Shown: one piece after another, positions 8,732 through 16,611 of the stretch
Numbering within the stretch: the stretch's first letter is position 1
Layout: the number at the start of each line of letters is the position of its first letter
Source of the DNA: JAGXFP01 sp039714535
Lineage (GTDB): Bacteria; Desulfobacterota; Desulfobulbia; Desulfobulbales; JAGXFP01
Direction: 5' to 3'
Length of the DNA: 64,000 nucleotides
NCBI GenBank assembly: GCA_039714535.1
Contig: JBDLJC010000017.1
Location: 7,296-71,295 of the forward strand
The notes under the pieces: model-generated
What the model was told of the DNA's origin: nothing
What the model saw: the letters and a program-made list of their open reading frames with translations, nothing else
Databases searched by the model: none
Position numbers and translations under genes: made by a program

Positions 8732-9622
8732 TCAGATGCGCATATATTTTCGGGTTGAAATCAAGCTGCCGCCGGCACATAATAAGATAGAGGTGCCGGC
8801 AATAATGGCAGATGTCTCCGGCAAGAAAAAGGCGAAGTCGAGCATGTTAAGAAATCCCGGGCCACTGAGGTGATTCATGGCCCACTGGAAGAGCAGGTAA
8901 AGGAGGAGTATTCCACAACCTGAGCCGATAATGCCCTGCAGTATCCCTTCGATGAGCAGGGGGGTCTGGATATAGCTGTTATTGGCCCCGACCAGCCGTA
9001 AAACTTCCAGCTCGGACTCTTTGGCGACTACGGTCAGTCTCACGGTGGAGGAGACCATGAAGACCGTGGCCATGATCAACAGGACGCCACTGAGCACGAC
9101 AATTGCCCTCAATAATTTCGTAAAATAGCCGAAGCGCTCCACCCAGCTTTGACCGTATTGAACCTTTTGCGCCCCGGGCAGGGTGGTCAGGTAGTCTGAG
9201 AACTGTTTGAGTTTGCTCAGATTACCCAGGCCTTGTTTGGGGTAGACTTCTATGGAGGGTGGCAGGAAATCAGGTCCCAGGTCTTCCAGGACATCTTTCT
9301 CTGCATCAAGCTGCTGACCGAGCCGGGCAAAGGCCTCTGCCCTGGAGATAAAGACTATTTTTTCAACTTCGCCGAAGTCATGGATCTTCTGTTCGTACAT
9401 CGGCTGAACTGCGGGCCGGACTTCTTCGTCCAGATATACTATCAAGCGCAGTTCATCGCCCAGACGATTGGCGGCGTTGACGACGTTCATATAGATGAGC
9501 AGGAAAAAACTGAAAATCAACACGGACAGGCAGATGGTCATCACCGTCATGAGTTGGGTGGGCCAACTCTGGCGAAGATTACGGCCGGTCTGCTTTATGT
9601 GAAAATAGGTTTTATGGCCCAT
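8732..9622 (-). CDS. ftsX: Cell division ABC transporter permease FtsX
   Basis: A 296-residue inner-membrane protein with the FtsX topology. One TM helix near residues 25-50 is followed by a large periplasmic loop (about 50-165) that would contact the EnvC coiled coil. Three TM helices follow (about 170-195, 222-245 and 268-290), with the conserved VAKESELEVLRLVGAN stretch between them. It relays FtsE ATPase cycles to septal hydrolase activation. It lies between ftsE (49 bases) and envC (13 bases), one transcription unit. Confidence 0.95.
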   Translation of the reverse strand: MGHKTYFHIKQTGRNLRQSWPTQLMTVMTICLSVLIFSFFLLIYMNVVNAANRLGDELRLIVYLDEEVRPAVQPMYEQKIHDFGEVEKIVFISRAEAFARLGQQLDAEKDVLEDLGPDFLPPSIEVYPKQGLGNLSKLKQFSDYLTTLPGAQKVQYGQSWVERFGYFTKLLRAIVVLSGVLLIMATVFMVSSTVRLTVVAKESELEVLRLVGANNSYIQTPLLIEGILQGIIGSGCGILLLYLLFQWAMNHLSGPGFLNMLDFAFFLPETSAIIAGTSILLCAGGSLISTRKYMRI

Positions 9623-9670
9623 TTTTTCTACTCCGTTAGAGATGATCTGAAGAAAGTAGGATCCACGCCA

Positions 9671-10390
9671 TCAAACATTAATAAGTGGCAGCTGTTTGTG
9701 GCTAACATGGCCGCTGAACAGGCCGTGCCGCAGTTTAACCTTGCGATGCCGTGATTTCTTGTAGATTGATTCGTCATGGGTGGCGATGATAACGGTGCTG
9801 CCCGCCTCGTGCAGCTGTTTGAAGAGTTCCATCACATATGAGGAAACCTCCGGGTCGAGGTTGCCGGTTGGTTCATCGGCCAGGATGAGAGGCGGCGCAT
9901 TGGCGGCAGCGCGGGCTATTGCCACTCTTTGTTGTTCACCCCGGGACAATTTGCCGGCTTCAATGTCGCGCTTATGGGAAATTCGGAGGGTCTCAAGTAG
10001 TTCGTCAATCCGCTGGCGTATCTCTTTGGGGCTGCGATACATGACTTCCATGGGGATGGCGATGTTCTGGTATACCGTCTGTTCAGGCAGGATCTTGAAA
10101 TCCTGGTAGACAACGCCGATCTGCTGGCGCAGTTTCTGGATTTTGGCTTTACTGATTCTGCTTAGGTCGTGGCCTGCGACTTCGATAAGGCCTTTGGTCG
10201 GCTTTTCGATACAGCAGATCATCTTGAGCAGGGTGGTCTTGCCGGCGCCACTCATGCCGGTCAGGAAAACCAGGTCGCCTTTGCCGATTGCCAGGGAAAC
10301 ATTTTGTACGGCGATGATGTCCGGCGGGTAAACCTTGGTAACTTTGATAATATCGACAACTGGCATGTCGTCGGGGAAAGATTTAATCAT
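9671..10390 (-). CDS. ftsE: Cell division ATP-binding protein FtsE
   Basis: A 239-residue ABC ATPase partner of FtsX. Walker A is GMSGAGKTTL, the signature is LSRGEQQRVAIARA (Arg in place of the usual Gly in LSGGE), Walker B is LILADEPTG, and the switch His is in IIATHDE. Two Met codons eight residues apart are possible starts; I kept the first because the second has no visible ribosome-binding site. It opens the minus-strand ftsE-ftsX-envC-ctpA group. Confidence 0.95.
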   Translation of the reverse strand: MIKSFPDDMPVVDIIKVTKVYPPDIIAVQNVSLAIGKGDLVFLTGMSGAGKTTLLKMICCIEKPTKGLIEVAGHDLSRISKAKIQKLRQQIGVVYQDFKILPEQTVYQNIAIPMEVMYRSPKEIRQRIDELLETLRISHKRDIEAGKLSRGEQQRVAIARAAANAPPLILADEPTGNLDPEVSSYVMELFKQLHEAGSTVIIATHDESIYKKSRHRKVKLRHGLFSGHVSHKQLPLINV

Positions 10391-10552
10391 CAGCTTTTTA
10401 CCGGTATTGATTTCGGCGGTTGAAAGATTGAGCCGTTATTGGGGGTAAGTATGTGTTTTTACTAACCAGCTAAACCGTTGAATCTATAACATATTTGGGG
10501 AAAATGGCACTTTATTTATCGCCCCTCCAGTCTTTGCCTGACTGGATTAAGG

Positions 10553-11317
10553 TCAATACTTACCTATAAATGAGTCGAATATGCTGAAGGCCTCTTTGAT
10601 GACGGTCTCACTGCTGCTCATTTCGAGGTAGGAACCACCGGTTATCTCCTGGTCGATCAGTTTATCGCTGGAGTGAATCAACCCTCCCAGGGGCAGGTCG
10701 CATTCGGTTACCGCTTCATTAATTTTGGCCATCAGTTCGTCAGAAGTGGGATCTGGCACCCGGTTAACGATCAGGCATTTATGTTTGACTTCAATGCCGA
10801 GGGGGCCGGTAAGCTCAGCGATGCGGCGGGCGGTAAGGATGCCGCGGGCCGAAGGATCGGAGGTGACGATAAGGTGGTCGATGAGCCGCATGTTCATCCT
10901 GCTCAAATGTTCCATCCCGGCTTCGTTATCGACGATGATGTATTTGTAGTTTGCGGCCAGATGATCCATGGTCATGGCCAAGTGCTGATTGGCGGCGCAA
11001 TAGCAGCCGGGACCGTCGGGCTGGCCCATGGCCATCAGGTCGAAGCCTTTTTCCTCAATCAGGGCCTGGTGTACCTTCATCTCCATATACTGATCCCGGG
11101 TCATATTGGGGGGGAGATCGCCTTTTAGCTCTTTTCGGATCTGGCCGATGGTCAGTTCAACGTCAAGGTTGAGCAGTTCATTGAGATTGGCATTCGAGTC
11201 GGCGTCGACGGCCAGTACCGGGGCGAGGTTTTTTTCGGTAAGATATTTGATCAGCAGGGCGGAGAGGGTTGTTTTACCGGTTCCCCCTTTGCCGGCCATG
11301 GCTATGATTTTGGTCAT
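10553..11317 (-). CDS. cooC: CO dehydrogenase maturation ATPase CooC
   Basis: A 254-residue MinD/ParA-like P-loop ATPase with the deviant Walker A GKGGTGKTT (residues 9-17). Cys105 and Cys107 form the CxC motif (GPGCYCAAN) that binds metal at the CooC dimer interface. CooC helps insert nickel into the C-cluster of CO dehydrogenase/acetyl-CoA synthase. The longer reading frame starts at 11410, but ATG 11317 has GAGAGA upstream and begins exactly at the family N-terminus MTKIIAMAGKGG. No CODH gene is in the window, so the partner must be elsewhere. A good sigma70 promoter lies upstream. Confidence 0.92.
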   Translation of the reverse strand: MTKIIAMAGKGGTGKTTLSALLIKYLTEKNLAPVLAVDADSNANLNELLNLDVELTIGQIRKELKGDLPPNMTRDQYMEMKVHQALIEEKGFDLMAMGQPDGPGCYCAANQHLAMTMDHLAANYKYIIVDNEAGMEHLSRMNMRLIDHLIVTSDPSARGILTARRIAELTGPLGIEVKHKCLIVNRVPDPTSDELMAKINEAVTECDLPLGGLIHSSDKLIDQEITGGSYLEMSSSETVIKEAFSIFDSFIGKY

Positions 11318-11352
11318 GTTTTGTTCTCTCTGATCTGGAAGTGATGATGAAT

Positions 11353-11370
11353 AATGGCATGGTTGCCATT
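11353..11370. promoter_or_regulatory. Small inverted repeat in the cooC leader
   Basis: AATGGCA (11353-11359) and TGCCATT (11364-11370) are perfect inverted arms around a 4-base spacer. They lie between the cooC promoter and its start codon, near the expected transcription start. This could be an operator or a leader hairpin; no known regulator motif is recognised. Confidence 0.4.
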
Positions 11371-11381
11371 TTGGAAATGAA

Positions 11382-11410
11382 ACTATAGGGAGCCATAGGC
11401 CGATTGTCAA
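11382..11410 (-). promoter_or_regulatory. Sigma70-type promoter of cooC
   Basis: Reading the minus strand, TTGACA (11410-11405), a 17-base spacer and TATAGT (11387-11382) form a near-consensus promoter about 65 bases before the cooC start codon. cooC therefore looks separately transcribed from its neighbours. Confidence 0.75.
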
Positions 11411-11563
11411 TCGACTTTCCCTGATAAACCAGGCGGAATTGGCTGCTGGTCAATGTACTTCTAAGGGTTGTGCTGAAATTTTCAGCCGGTAAGCAGGAGC
11501 AGGCCAGGTCTGGTGAATAATTAGAAGAGGGCTCGCGCCAGACTGGCCCAGAATAGCCACAAA

Positions 11564-11598
11564 AAACCCCGGTCACGGAACTGTTCCGGCCGGGGTTT
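11564..11598 (-). terminator. Rho-independent terminator after the vWA lipoprotein gene
   Basis: The arms AAACCCCGG (11564-11572) and CCGGGGTTT (11590-11598) enclose a second small stem. On the minus strand the hairpin is followed by TTTTTTGTGG. It lies 22 bases past the stop codon of the gene at 11621-12289 and separates it from cooC. Confidence 0.85.
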
Positions 11599-11620
11599 GA
11601 AAAATCAGTGTTCGTATGAA

Positions 11621-12289
11621 TTAATCGGCCAGGATATCCTCAAGGTTGTCAAGGTCGTTAATTACTTCCCAGGTGCCGTCGCCACTTTCCACCTTCGCCT
11701 GCCACTTGGAAAGACGATCCATGTATTCCCGGGGATCGACTATATCGCTCCGCAGTTTGGTCACGTTAAGGGCAACCACATGGGTGTCGTTAAACTGGAT
11801 TGTGAAATCCCGGATATGACCCTTGGGCAGCTCTTCTTCCATATCGGAAAAAACGAGGATGATTCTCTTGCCTGCCTTTGATTCGTCAAGCCACTCAACG
11901 GCTTGCAGCATTCCCCCGGAGATGTCTGTGTAAGGGCTGCTCTTGACGTTTTTAACAAAGTCATCAACCTTCTGGGCAAATACCCTTTTCTGGTTGGTAG
12001 TCATGGACGGCCTGCTGTCGAAGGTCACTTTATGGATAATATCCTTCTCGCTGAAACTTCCCGAGTCGATCCTGGCCACCGCAAAGGAATCCATGGGCTG
12101 CAGCTTACCGAGCAGATAGTTGATTATATTCTGCGCTTTTTTCAGCTCCAGGGCATAGGTTCCGGAGGTATCCATCAACATATAGATACCCTTGGTACGG
12201 TTGACCGGCTCCTGGGAACAGCCGTTGAGCAGTGGGGCAAGCATGGCCACAACTAAAACAAATATTATTGAAAAACTGACTTTTTTCAT
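11621..12289 (-). CDS. Lipoprotein with von Willebrand factor A domain, function unknown
   Basis: A 222-residue exported lipoprotein: hydrophobic signal, lipobox LLNGC with Cys24 or so, then a vWA fold. A MIDAS-like DTSGT follows the first strand (YMLMDTSGTYAL), a Thr/Ser loop lies in SPYTDISGGM, and an acidic FSDMEEE closes the metal site. vWA domains mediate protein-protein contacts. The start ATG has AGGAGATCC upstream. It follows the multi-TM gene at 12315 by 25 bases and shares its operon, so the two products may form an envelope complex. I do not recognise the family, and no function is assigned. Confidence 0.75.
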   Translation of the reverse strand: MKKVSFSIIFVLVVAMLAPLLNGCSQEPVNRTKGIYMLMDTSGTYALELKKAQNIINYLLGKLQPMDSFAVARIDSGSFSEKDIIHKVTFDSRPSMTTNQKRVFAQKVDDFVKNVKSSPYTDISGGMLQAVEWLDESKAGKRIILVFSDMEEELPKGHIRDFTIQFNDTHVVALNVTKLRSDIVDPREYMDRLSKWQAKVESGDGTWEVINDLDNLEDILAD

Positions 12290-12314
12290 CTTGGATCTCC
12301 TGCGTATTGTTTAA

Positions 12315-13778
12315 TTACTCTTCTTCCTGGGCACGTGTCTCTTTTTTGCTGCTCTTCTGTTTCTTGCTTTGGGTCTTGCTTTTAGGTGATTTATCCCCGC
12401 CACCCATACTTTCCAATAACATGGCCGGAAAAGCGATGATATCGTAAACACTGATCAGGATTGAGCCCAGATAATAAAAGGCATTACCGATCAGGCGCAT
12501 GGTAAAGGCAATGGCCCGCAGGATAAACTCAGAGACATAGCCCAGCACGGCCCGGGCTGAGTGGACAAAAGACTCCAGGGGGATAATCGCGAAGGCCAGC
12601 ACAAAGGGCAGGATAAAGCCCATGATCATCTGGGCGACAGTCGCCACAACACTGTGGGTCATTTCCGCCATTGCCTCGCCACCGAGCAGGGCCTGGGAAA
12701 AGGCTTCGTTGCGGGCCGCGATAATGTCACGGATATAGGCCAGGGAACTTTCCACTCCCGCGAAGGTCAGCAAGCCACCAAAGACGACCCAGGCAATAAA
12801 ATGCCGTTTTTTGTCATCCAGGGTGCCGATCATAGGAAACAGCTTGGTCACCCGGAGGACTTCCATTAAGGCCATGCCAAGAAAGGTCTCCAGGAGGATT
12901 ACTACCAGGGCCGCCAGTTCGGAAATCTTGAAATTGCCGACACTGCCGGAGCCGCCAACAATATCGGACATGGGCAGTTCGATCAGGCGAAAGTTGACAA
13001 AAATCCCGCCGATGGCGACCAGCAGCCAGAAAGAGGAAATAAAGAACTGGGTCATTGAAGAAGAATGGAGCTTGTCGACCGCCTTGTTCGAGCCTTTACG
13101 GATATCCTCATAATCATCCATCTTCCGGTCAATAAACTTGGCCCGCTCCTCCAGGCCGGTCATAGTGCCGCCGACCATCTTCATGGTTTTGGCAATACTG
13201 CGCCAGTACGGCATCATTTTACCCAGGATCGCGTGGCGCTCGTTGGTGCTCTTCCAGTAGGCATCCATGGCCTTTTTTTGCTGCTTGACAATGGTGTTGT
13301 GGATGTCCGTGAGGATATCAGTCACCATGCCACTATCACCCTTACTGGCCAGTTTAGAGACCGCCTCGACCGCATCCACCCAGACCGGCGGAGTTGGCGG
13401 CACTTCCTCGCTTTCGCTGAAACTCTGATCGATCTTTTCGATCTCTTCCGACAATTTCCTGTTCAGGGCCGGATAACCCTGCAGGTCCCTTTCGACAACC
13501 CTTTCGACCCGCTGGAACTCGCGTTCAATTTCGCGTTCAATGGCATCCATGCCGCCGGCCAGGAGAACTTCCCGATTTCGGGTCGACAGCCTTTTTTCTG
13601 CCTTCATAAAGGAAAAAGCTATCAGTCGCAAACCATTATGGATCACCCGGCAGAAGCCCCTGATGCTCTTGTGGGCATGGCTCCTGATCACAGTTGCCAC
13701 TATGACCACGACTAGAACTACGATTGCAATTGACAGTATTGGATTGTTGGGGACGATGTTGAAAATTGATGACGACAC
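12315..13778 (-). CDS. Multi-spanning membrane protein, function unknown
   Basis: Predicted 487 residues from GTG 13778, chosen because AAAGGAGG precedes it; a longer frame to 13937 has no ribosome-binding site and lacks a membrane-like start. One TM helix (about 12-32) is followed by a charged, helical cytoplasmic or periplasmic region (about 60-235). Four to five TM helices come next (about 243-263, 287-307, 328-346, 378-402, possibly 430-450) and a Lys/Ser-rich tail (460-487). I see no enzyme motif. The shape recalls large ion-channel-like or ExbB/TolQ-like proteins only loosely. It is co-transcribed with a vWA lipoprotein. Confidence 0.7.
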   Translation of the reverse strand: MSSSIFNIVPNNPILSIAIVVLVVVIVATVIRSHAHKSIRGFCRVIHNGLRLIAFSFMKAEKRLSTRNREVLLAGGMDAIEREIEREFQRVERVVERDLQGYPALNRKLSEEIEKIDQSFSESEEVPPTPPVWVDAVEAVSKLASKGDSGMVTDILTDIHNTIVKQQKKAMDAYWKSTNERHAILGKMMPYWRSIAKTMKMVGGTMTGLEERAKFIDRKMDDYEDIRKGSNKAVDKLHSSSMTQFFISSFWLLVAIGGIFVNFRLIELPMSDIVGGSGSVGNFKISELAALVVILLETFLGMALMEVLRVTKLFPMIGTLDDKKRHFIAWVVFGGLLTFAGVESSLAYIRDIIAARNEAFSQALLGGEAMAEMTHSVVATVAQMIMGFILPFVLAFAIIPLESFVHSARAVLGYVSEFILRAIAFTMRLIGNAFYYLGSILISVYDIIAFPAMLLESMGGGDKSPKSKTQSKKQKSSKKETRAQEEE

Positions 13779-14161
13779 GGCAACCTCCTTTGCTGTTAAT
13801 TTTCGGTCATACAAACATACAACGACAAAATGGGACGCCCGTTCGTGTCTGGTGGCCATTCTCCCTGAAAATACAGGGGTGACCGGACACGTTACCTGCT
13901 TAACGAAAAATATCCCTCCTCTCTTTACCTTTTTCAATCTATATTCTTTTCCGGCATGCCTGTCAAATTTTAGAACACATGGTCACTGCTTTTACCGGAT
14001 ATAACAACCATGTCTTGCTTTTGTTTTATGAACCATCAGGTAAAACAGAAAGTGTGATTAATTACCCAAGGATTCCCTTGACTGGGGAAGTTGATTTGGA
14101 CTATTTTGTCCTTTCAGACGGTAGGATTTTAACGGATAATTATCTTACAGAGGGGATAAGC
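13779..14161. other. Divergent intergenic region
   Basis: 383 bases between the leftward membrane-protein operon and the rightward beta-barrel gene. It holds a good minus-strand promoter (13938-13966) with a 160-base untranslated leader. A weaker plus-strand candidate is TTGACT (14078-14083), 18 bases, TATTTT (14102-14107), ahead of the gene at 14162. No RNA gene or repeat was recognised. Confidence 0.5.
13938..13966 (-). promoter_or_regulatory. Sigma70-type promoter for the membrane protein/vWA operon
   Basis: On the minus strand TTGACA (13966-13961), a 17-base spacer and TATAGA (13943-13938) match the sigma70 consensus well. The first start codon (13778) is about 155 bases downstream, leaving a long leader. 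Confidence 0.7.
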
Positions 14162-14752
14162 ATGATACGTGGATTTAATAAATTATTGTTATTGTCTGGA
14201 TTGTTTATGCTGGCGGCTTTGATATTTGTAGGCAATGCCACCGCCGCCGATTTTGTGATGATCCTCAAAAGCGGTACAGTCCAGCTTGCAGATGATACCC
14301 AGAAACTTGACCTTGAGACCAGGGATTTTGATAAATCCAGCGCCAAGACCCTGGCTATTGCCTGGGAGGTTCGCAATTCTCGTGACGTAGGCATGGGCAT
14401 GGAATACATAACTTTCGAGCATGATTTTACTTCGCCGTCGTCTGATGGTTATGCCAAGACGCAACTCTATCTATTTAGTGCCAGGAAATATTTTAACATG
14501 GGCAGCATGGTTCATCCGTTTGGCGGTGTTGGTCTGGGATGGGGCTACAGCAAGTTCGGTCGCGATGGCGATGTTGATCGGGATTTGAATTACGTTCTGC
14601 AGATTAATGCCGGCCTGGAAATCCAGTTGGCCGAAGAATTCGGCATCTTTATCGAAGGCAAGGCCCTTGCCTCCGGGACTGATGGTGAAAGGGAAAACGA
14701 ATTTGATTTTTCCGGCCCGAGTCTAATGGCCGGGGTGAGCCTTATTTTTTAA
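14162..14752 (+). CDS. Small outer-membrane beta-barrel-like protein
   Basis: A 196-residue exported protein. ATG 14162 follows GAGGGGATAAGC, and a signal peptide ends near GNATAADF. The rest alternates hydrophobic and polar residues with Gly-rich turns, including FGGVGLGWGYSKFG and the terminal GPSLMAGVSLIF that ends in Phe, the usual C-terminal signal for BAM-dependent outer-membrane barrels. Size and pattern suggest an 8-strand barrel of the OmpW/OmpA-like kind. Substrate unknown. A longer frame to 13979 exists, but its N-terminal part looks non-coding. Confidence 0.75.
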   Translation: MIRGFNKLLLLSGLFMLAALIFVGNATAADFVMILKSGTVQLADDTQKLDLETRDFDKSSAKTLAIAWEVRNSRDVGMGMEYITFEHDFTSPSSDGYAKTQLYLFSARKYFNMGSMVHPFGGVGLGWGYSKFGRDGDVDRDLNYVLQINAGLEIQLAEEFGIFIEGKALASGTDGERENEFDFSGPSLMAGVSLIF

Positions 14753-14913
14753 CGGTAAAGTCTGTTGGATAGAATACCGGGTGGACGTTTTGTTCGCAGG
14801 AGTCTTGGTATTGTTTTGTGTGTCTCATGGTAGCAATAAAGGCCAGAGGCCGACTTCGGTTCCTTGGTTCTGTTTTTGCTTGGGGCCTGAAATAATTTGA
14901 ACGAGGTGGGGAA

Positions 14914-15483
14914 ATGGTGAAAGGATTTAATCGTAAATTAATATTGCTCTTTGCAGCTGTTCTGCTGGTACTTATTTCTGGCGGACTTGGGGAAGTTTTC
15001 GCTGCTGCCGGTGACCAGACTGTGACCGGCAAGGTTGTCAAAGGCGGTTTCGGGCGCTTTGTCCTCAGCACCGGTGCAGGTGAGAATAAGACCTTCAATA
15101 CCGGTCGCGGCACTAAATATGAGCCGGCGGATTTCAGGGCCCGTGAAGGAGACAAGGTGCGGGTGACTTATTATGACAAAGACTCGCGCGGCAAGACGAT
15201 CCAGGCCGTCAGTCATCTGAAGCTGATCAAGGCCAATCCGAACTTCAAGGAGCCGCCCAACCCCGCGGTCGGTACCATCAAAGAAGCTGGACGCCGGGCC
15301 TTTAGTATCTATATCCCGGAGACCAAGAAGGCCTTGAAGTTTGAGGTTGCCAGGGGCTGGAAATCCATCCCCAAGGGGTGGCGTCCGGCTGCCGACGATA
15401 AGGTCAAGGTCACCTATAAAAAGGTCCCCTCCCGCTTTACCGGCGGCATTGTTTACCAGATCAAGACCCTGGAAAAGATGTAA
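14914..15483 (+). CDS. Exported protein with two tandem small beta domains
   Basis: A 189-residue protein with a signal peptide (about 1-31, ending VFAAAG) and ribosome-binding site GAGGTGGGG. The mature part contains two related units of about 70 residues. Unit 1 has VTGKVVKGGFGRF, then EGDKVRVTYYDKDSRGKTI. Unit 2 has VGTIKEAGRRAFSI, then ADDKVKVTYKKVPSRFTGG. Each pairs a short beta-strand start with a GDKVxVTY strand, resembling OB-fold-like periplasmic domains (DUF5666 type). It is strongly basic. Function unknown; likely an internal duplication. Confidence 0.7.
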   Translation: MVKGFNRKLILLFAAVLLVLISGGLGEVFAAAGDQTVTGKVVKGGFGRFVLSTGAGENKTFNTGRGTKYEPADFRAREGDKVRVTYYDKDSRGKTIQAVSHLKLIKANPNFKEPPNPAVGTIKEAGRRAFSIYIPETKKALKFEVARGWKSIPKGWRPAADDKVKVTYKKVPSRFTGGIVYQIKTLEKM

Positions 15484-15559
15484 GAGGCTTGCCACGGCAA
15501 TATATTGCAACCAGCGATGGCGGGGATCTGACAAGCAGGTTTGTTTCGAGAATAAAGCA

Positions 15560-15587
15560 GGGGCGTTGATTTTTTGTATAACGCCCC
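15560..15587. terminator. Hairpin between convergent genes
   Basis: GGGGCGTT (15560-15567) pairs with AACGCCCC (15580-15587) around a T-rich loop. It sits between the rightward gene ending at 15483 and the leftward Fe-S carrier gene ending at 15636. It lacks a strong T tract on either strand, so it is a weak terminator candidate. Confidence 0.4.
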
Positions 15588-15635
15588 TTGGCTGCTGCGA
15601 TACTCTTGTTGTGCTTAGTAGTTTGCGCTGTATTC

Positions 15636-15992
15636 TCAGTTATGGCAATTGCCGCCCTCGATTTTCGGGAAGCCGGACAGGCTGAAGCTCTGGCCGCAGC
15701 CGCAGGTAGTCTTCGTGTTGGCATTGGTGAACTGCAGCCCGCCGTTGATCAGGTCGTCGGAGTAGTCGATGACCAGACCATCCAGATATTTCGTGCTTTC
15801 TTCCGCCGCGACAATCCTGATTTTCCCTGCCGTATGGACCACGCGCTCAGAGCCCTTCATTTCTTTGCCGATATCGGCGCTGTAAGTAAGACCGGCGCAG
15901 CCGCCTTCCGTCACCCCGACCCGCAGGAATTGATCCTCCGCCAGCTTGTCGTTCAACATTGTCTCGGCTTTTTCGTTAATGGTGATATTCAT
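15636..15992 (-). CDS. A-type iron-sulfur carrier protein (IscA/ErpA/HesB family)
   Basis: A 118-residue A-type carrier that accepts or delivers Fe-S clusters during assembly. The three conserved cysteines are present: Cys32 in EGGCAG and Cys97/Cys99 in TTCGCGQSF, with the family spacing of 64 residues. ATG 15992 is chosen over 16004 because GGAGG lies just ahead of it. It stands alone; no isc or suf genes are nearby. Which subgroup (IscA, ErpA, SufA) cannot be resolved. Confidence 0.93.
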   Translation of the reverse strand: MNITINEKAETMLNDKLAEDQFLRVGVTEGGCAGLTYSADIGKEMKGSERVVHTAGKIRIVAAEESTKYLDGLVIDYSDDLINGGLQFTNANTKTTCGCGQSFSLSGFPKIEGGNCHN

Positions 15993-16285
15993 AAAATCCT
16001 CCATGTCTAATTCGTAATAAGCTTGTTTAAATATATTGATTGCAGAGTCAAAAGTCTAGGGCTGGCTAGGGGAAGACCGGGAGAAAAATATAAAGGCAGT
16101 AAAAGTTGAATTTGTTGCGAGAGGTCAATTTAGTTGACAAGGGCACAATATAACAGGAGGTCAAGAGATAAAAAACGTTTCCCGGAGTCAACTTCGGAAG
16201 GCGCATAACGATTTGCTGGTTAAATAGATCCGTCCCAGCTTGTTTGGTATGTTGGTTGCCGTAGGATTGCTTTTATTCAGTAAAA

Positions 16286-16524
16286 TTACGGTTTACATAC
16301 TTTGCATGGCCGATACCCAGCACTTATAGCCTCTTCTCTTGAGTCAAATATTGCGGCGCATTTTTTGCAGTTTAATATCGACAGCCGGACTCATGGAAAA
16401 TATTTGATTTTGTATTGCCATGATAAATACTAGATGCAAAGGCAAGACCTCCAGCCAAAAAAGCCACAATAATAAACATGGTTACAAAACATGAGACTTG
16501 CTTGCTGATTTTAATGTTTGGCAT
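16286..16524 (-). pseudogene. Frameshifted small exported Cys-rich protein (Ada-like metal-binding motif)
   Basis: ATG 16524 has AAAAGGGGG upstream and reads a signal-like helix followed by YHGNTKSNIFHESGCRY, then TAA at about 16370-16372. In the -1 frame the protein continues at once: CKKCAAIFDSREEAISAGYR then PCKVCKP and a stop at 16286. The expected join is CRYYNCKKC, so a single base is missing (TAC to TA). The paired CxxC motifs and the FHxxxCRY / GYRPCKVC layout resemble small secreted Ada-type zinc-binding domains. It may be a true pseudogene or a sequencing error. It forms the fourth cassette-like block of the integron remnant. Confidence 0.65.
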
Positions 16525-16551
16525 TGTTACCCCCTTTTTTATTATATGGCA

Positions 16552-16611
16552 CGCTAACGTTGCAGGTTTTACCGTCGAACTATACTGCATGGTTCGGCTC
16601 AACTTGTAGAG
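16552..16611 (-). other. attC-like site 3 (60 bp), overlapping the rhombosortase 3' end
   Basis: Read on the minus strand: R'' box CTCTACA (16611-16605), which is close to CTCTAAC, the complement of the start of its own cassette. Then come a stem side GTTGAGCCGAAC, an 11-base loop, the returning side GTTCGACGGTAAAAC with bulges, and an R' box GTTAGCG (16558-16552). The 60-bp length is typical of short attC sites. It is degenerate and supported mainly by its position between two gene blocks. Confidence 0.4.

Noticed and set aside
13779..13937. N-terminal extension of the membrane protein to 13937.
   Set aside because: AAAGGAGG sits just ahead of GTG 13778 and the extension has no ribosome-binding site or plausible domain.
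16203..16285. A fourth attC-like site ending GTTATGC.
   Set aside because: Only GCTGG/CCAGC pairing could be found and the arms are not symmetric about the boxes, so it is used only as a possible boundary, not annotated as a site.
16360..16380. Programmed -1 frameshifting in the small Cys-rich gene.
   Set aside because: The A-UUA-AAC sequence is not in the phase needed for a slippery heptamer; a missing base explains the data more simply.
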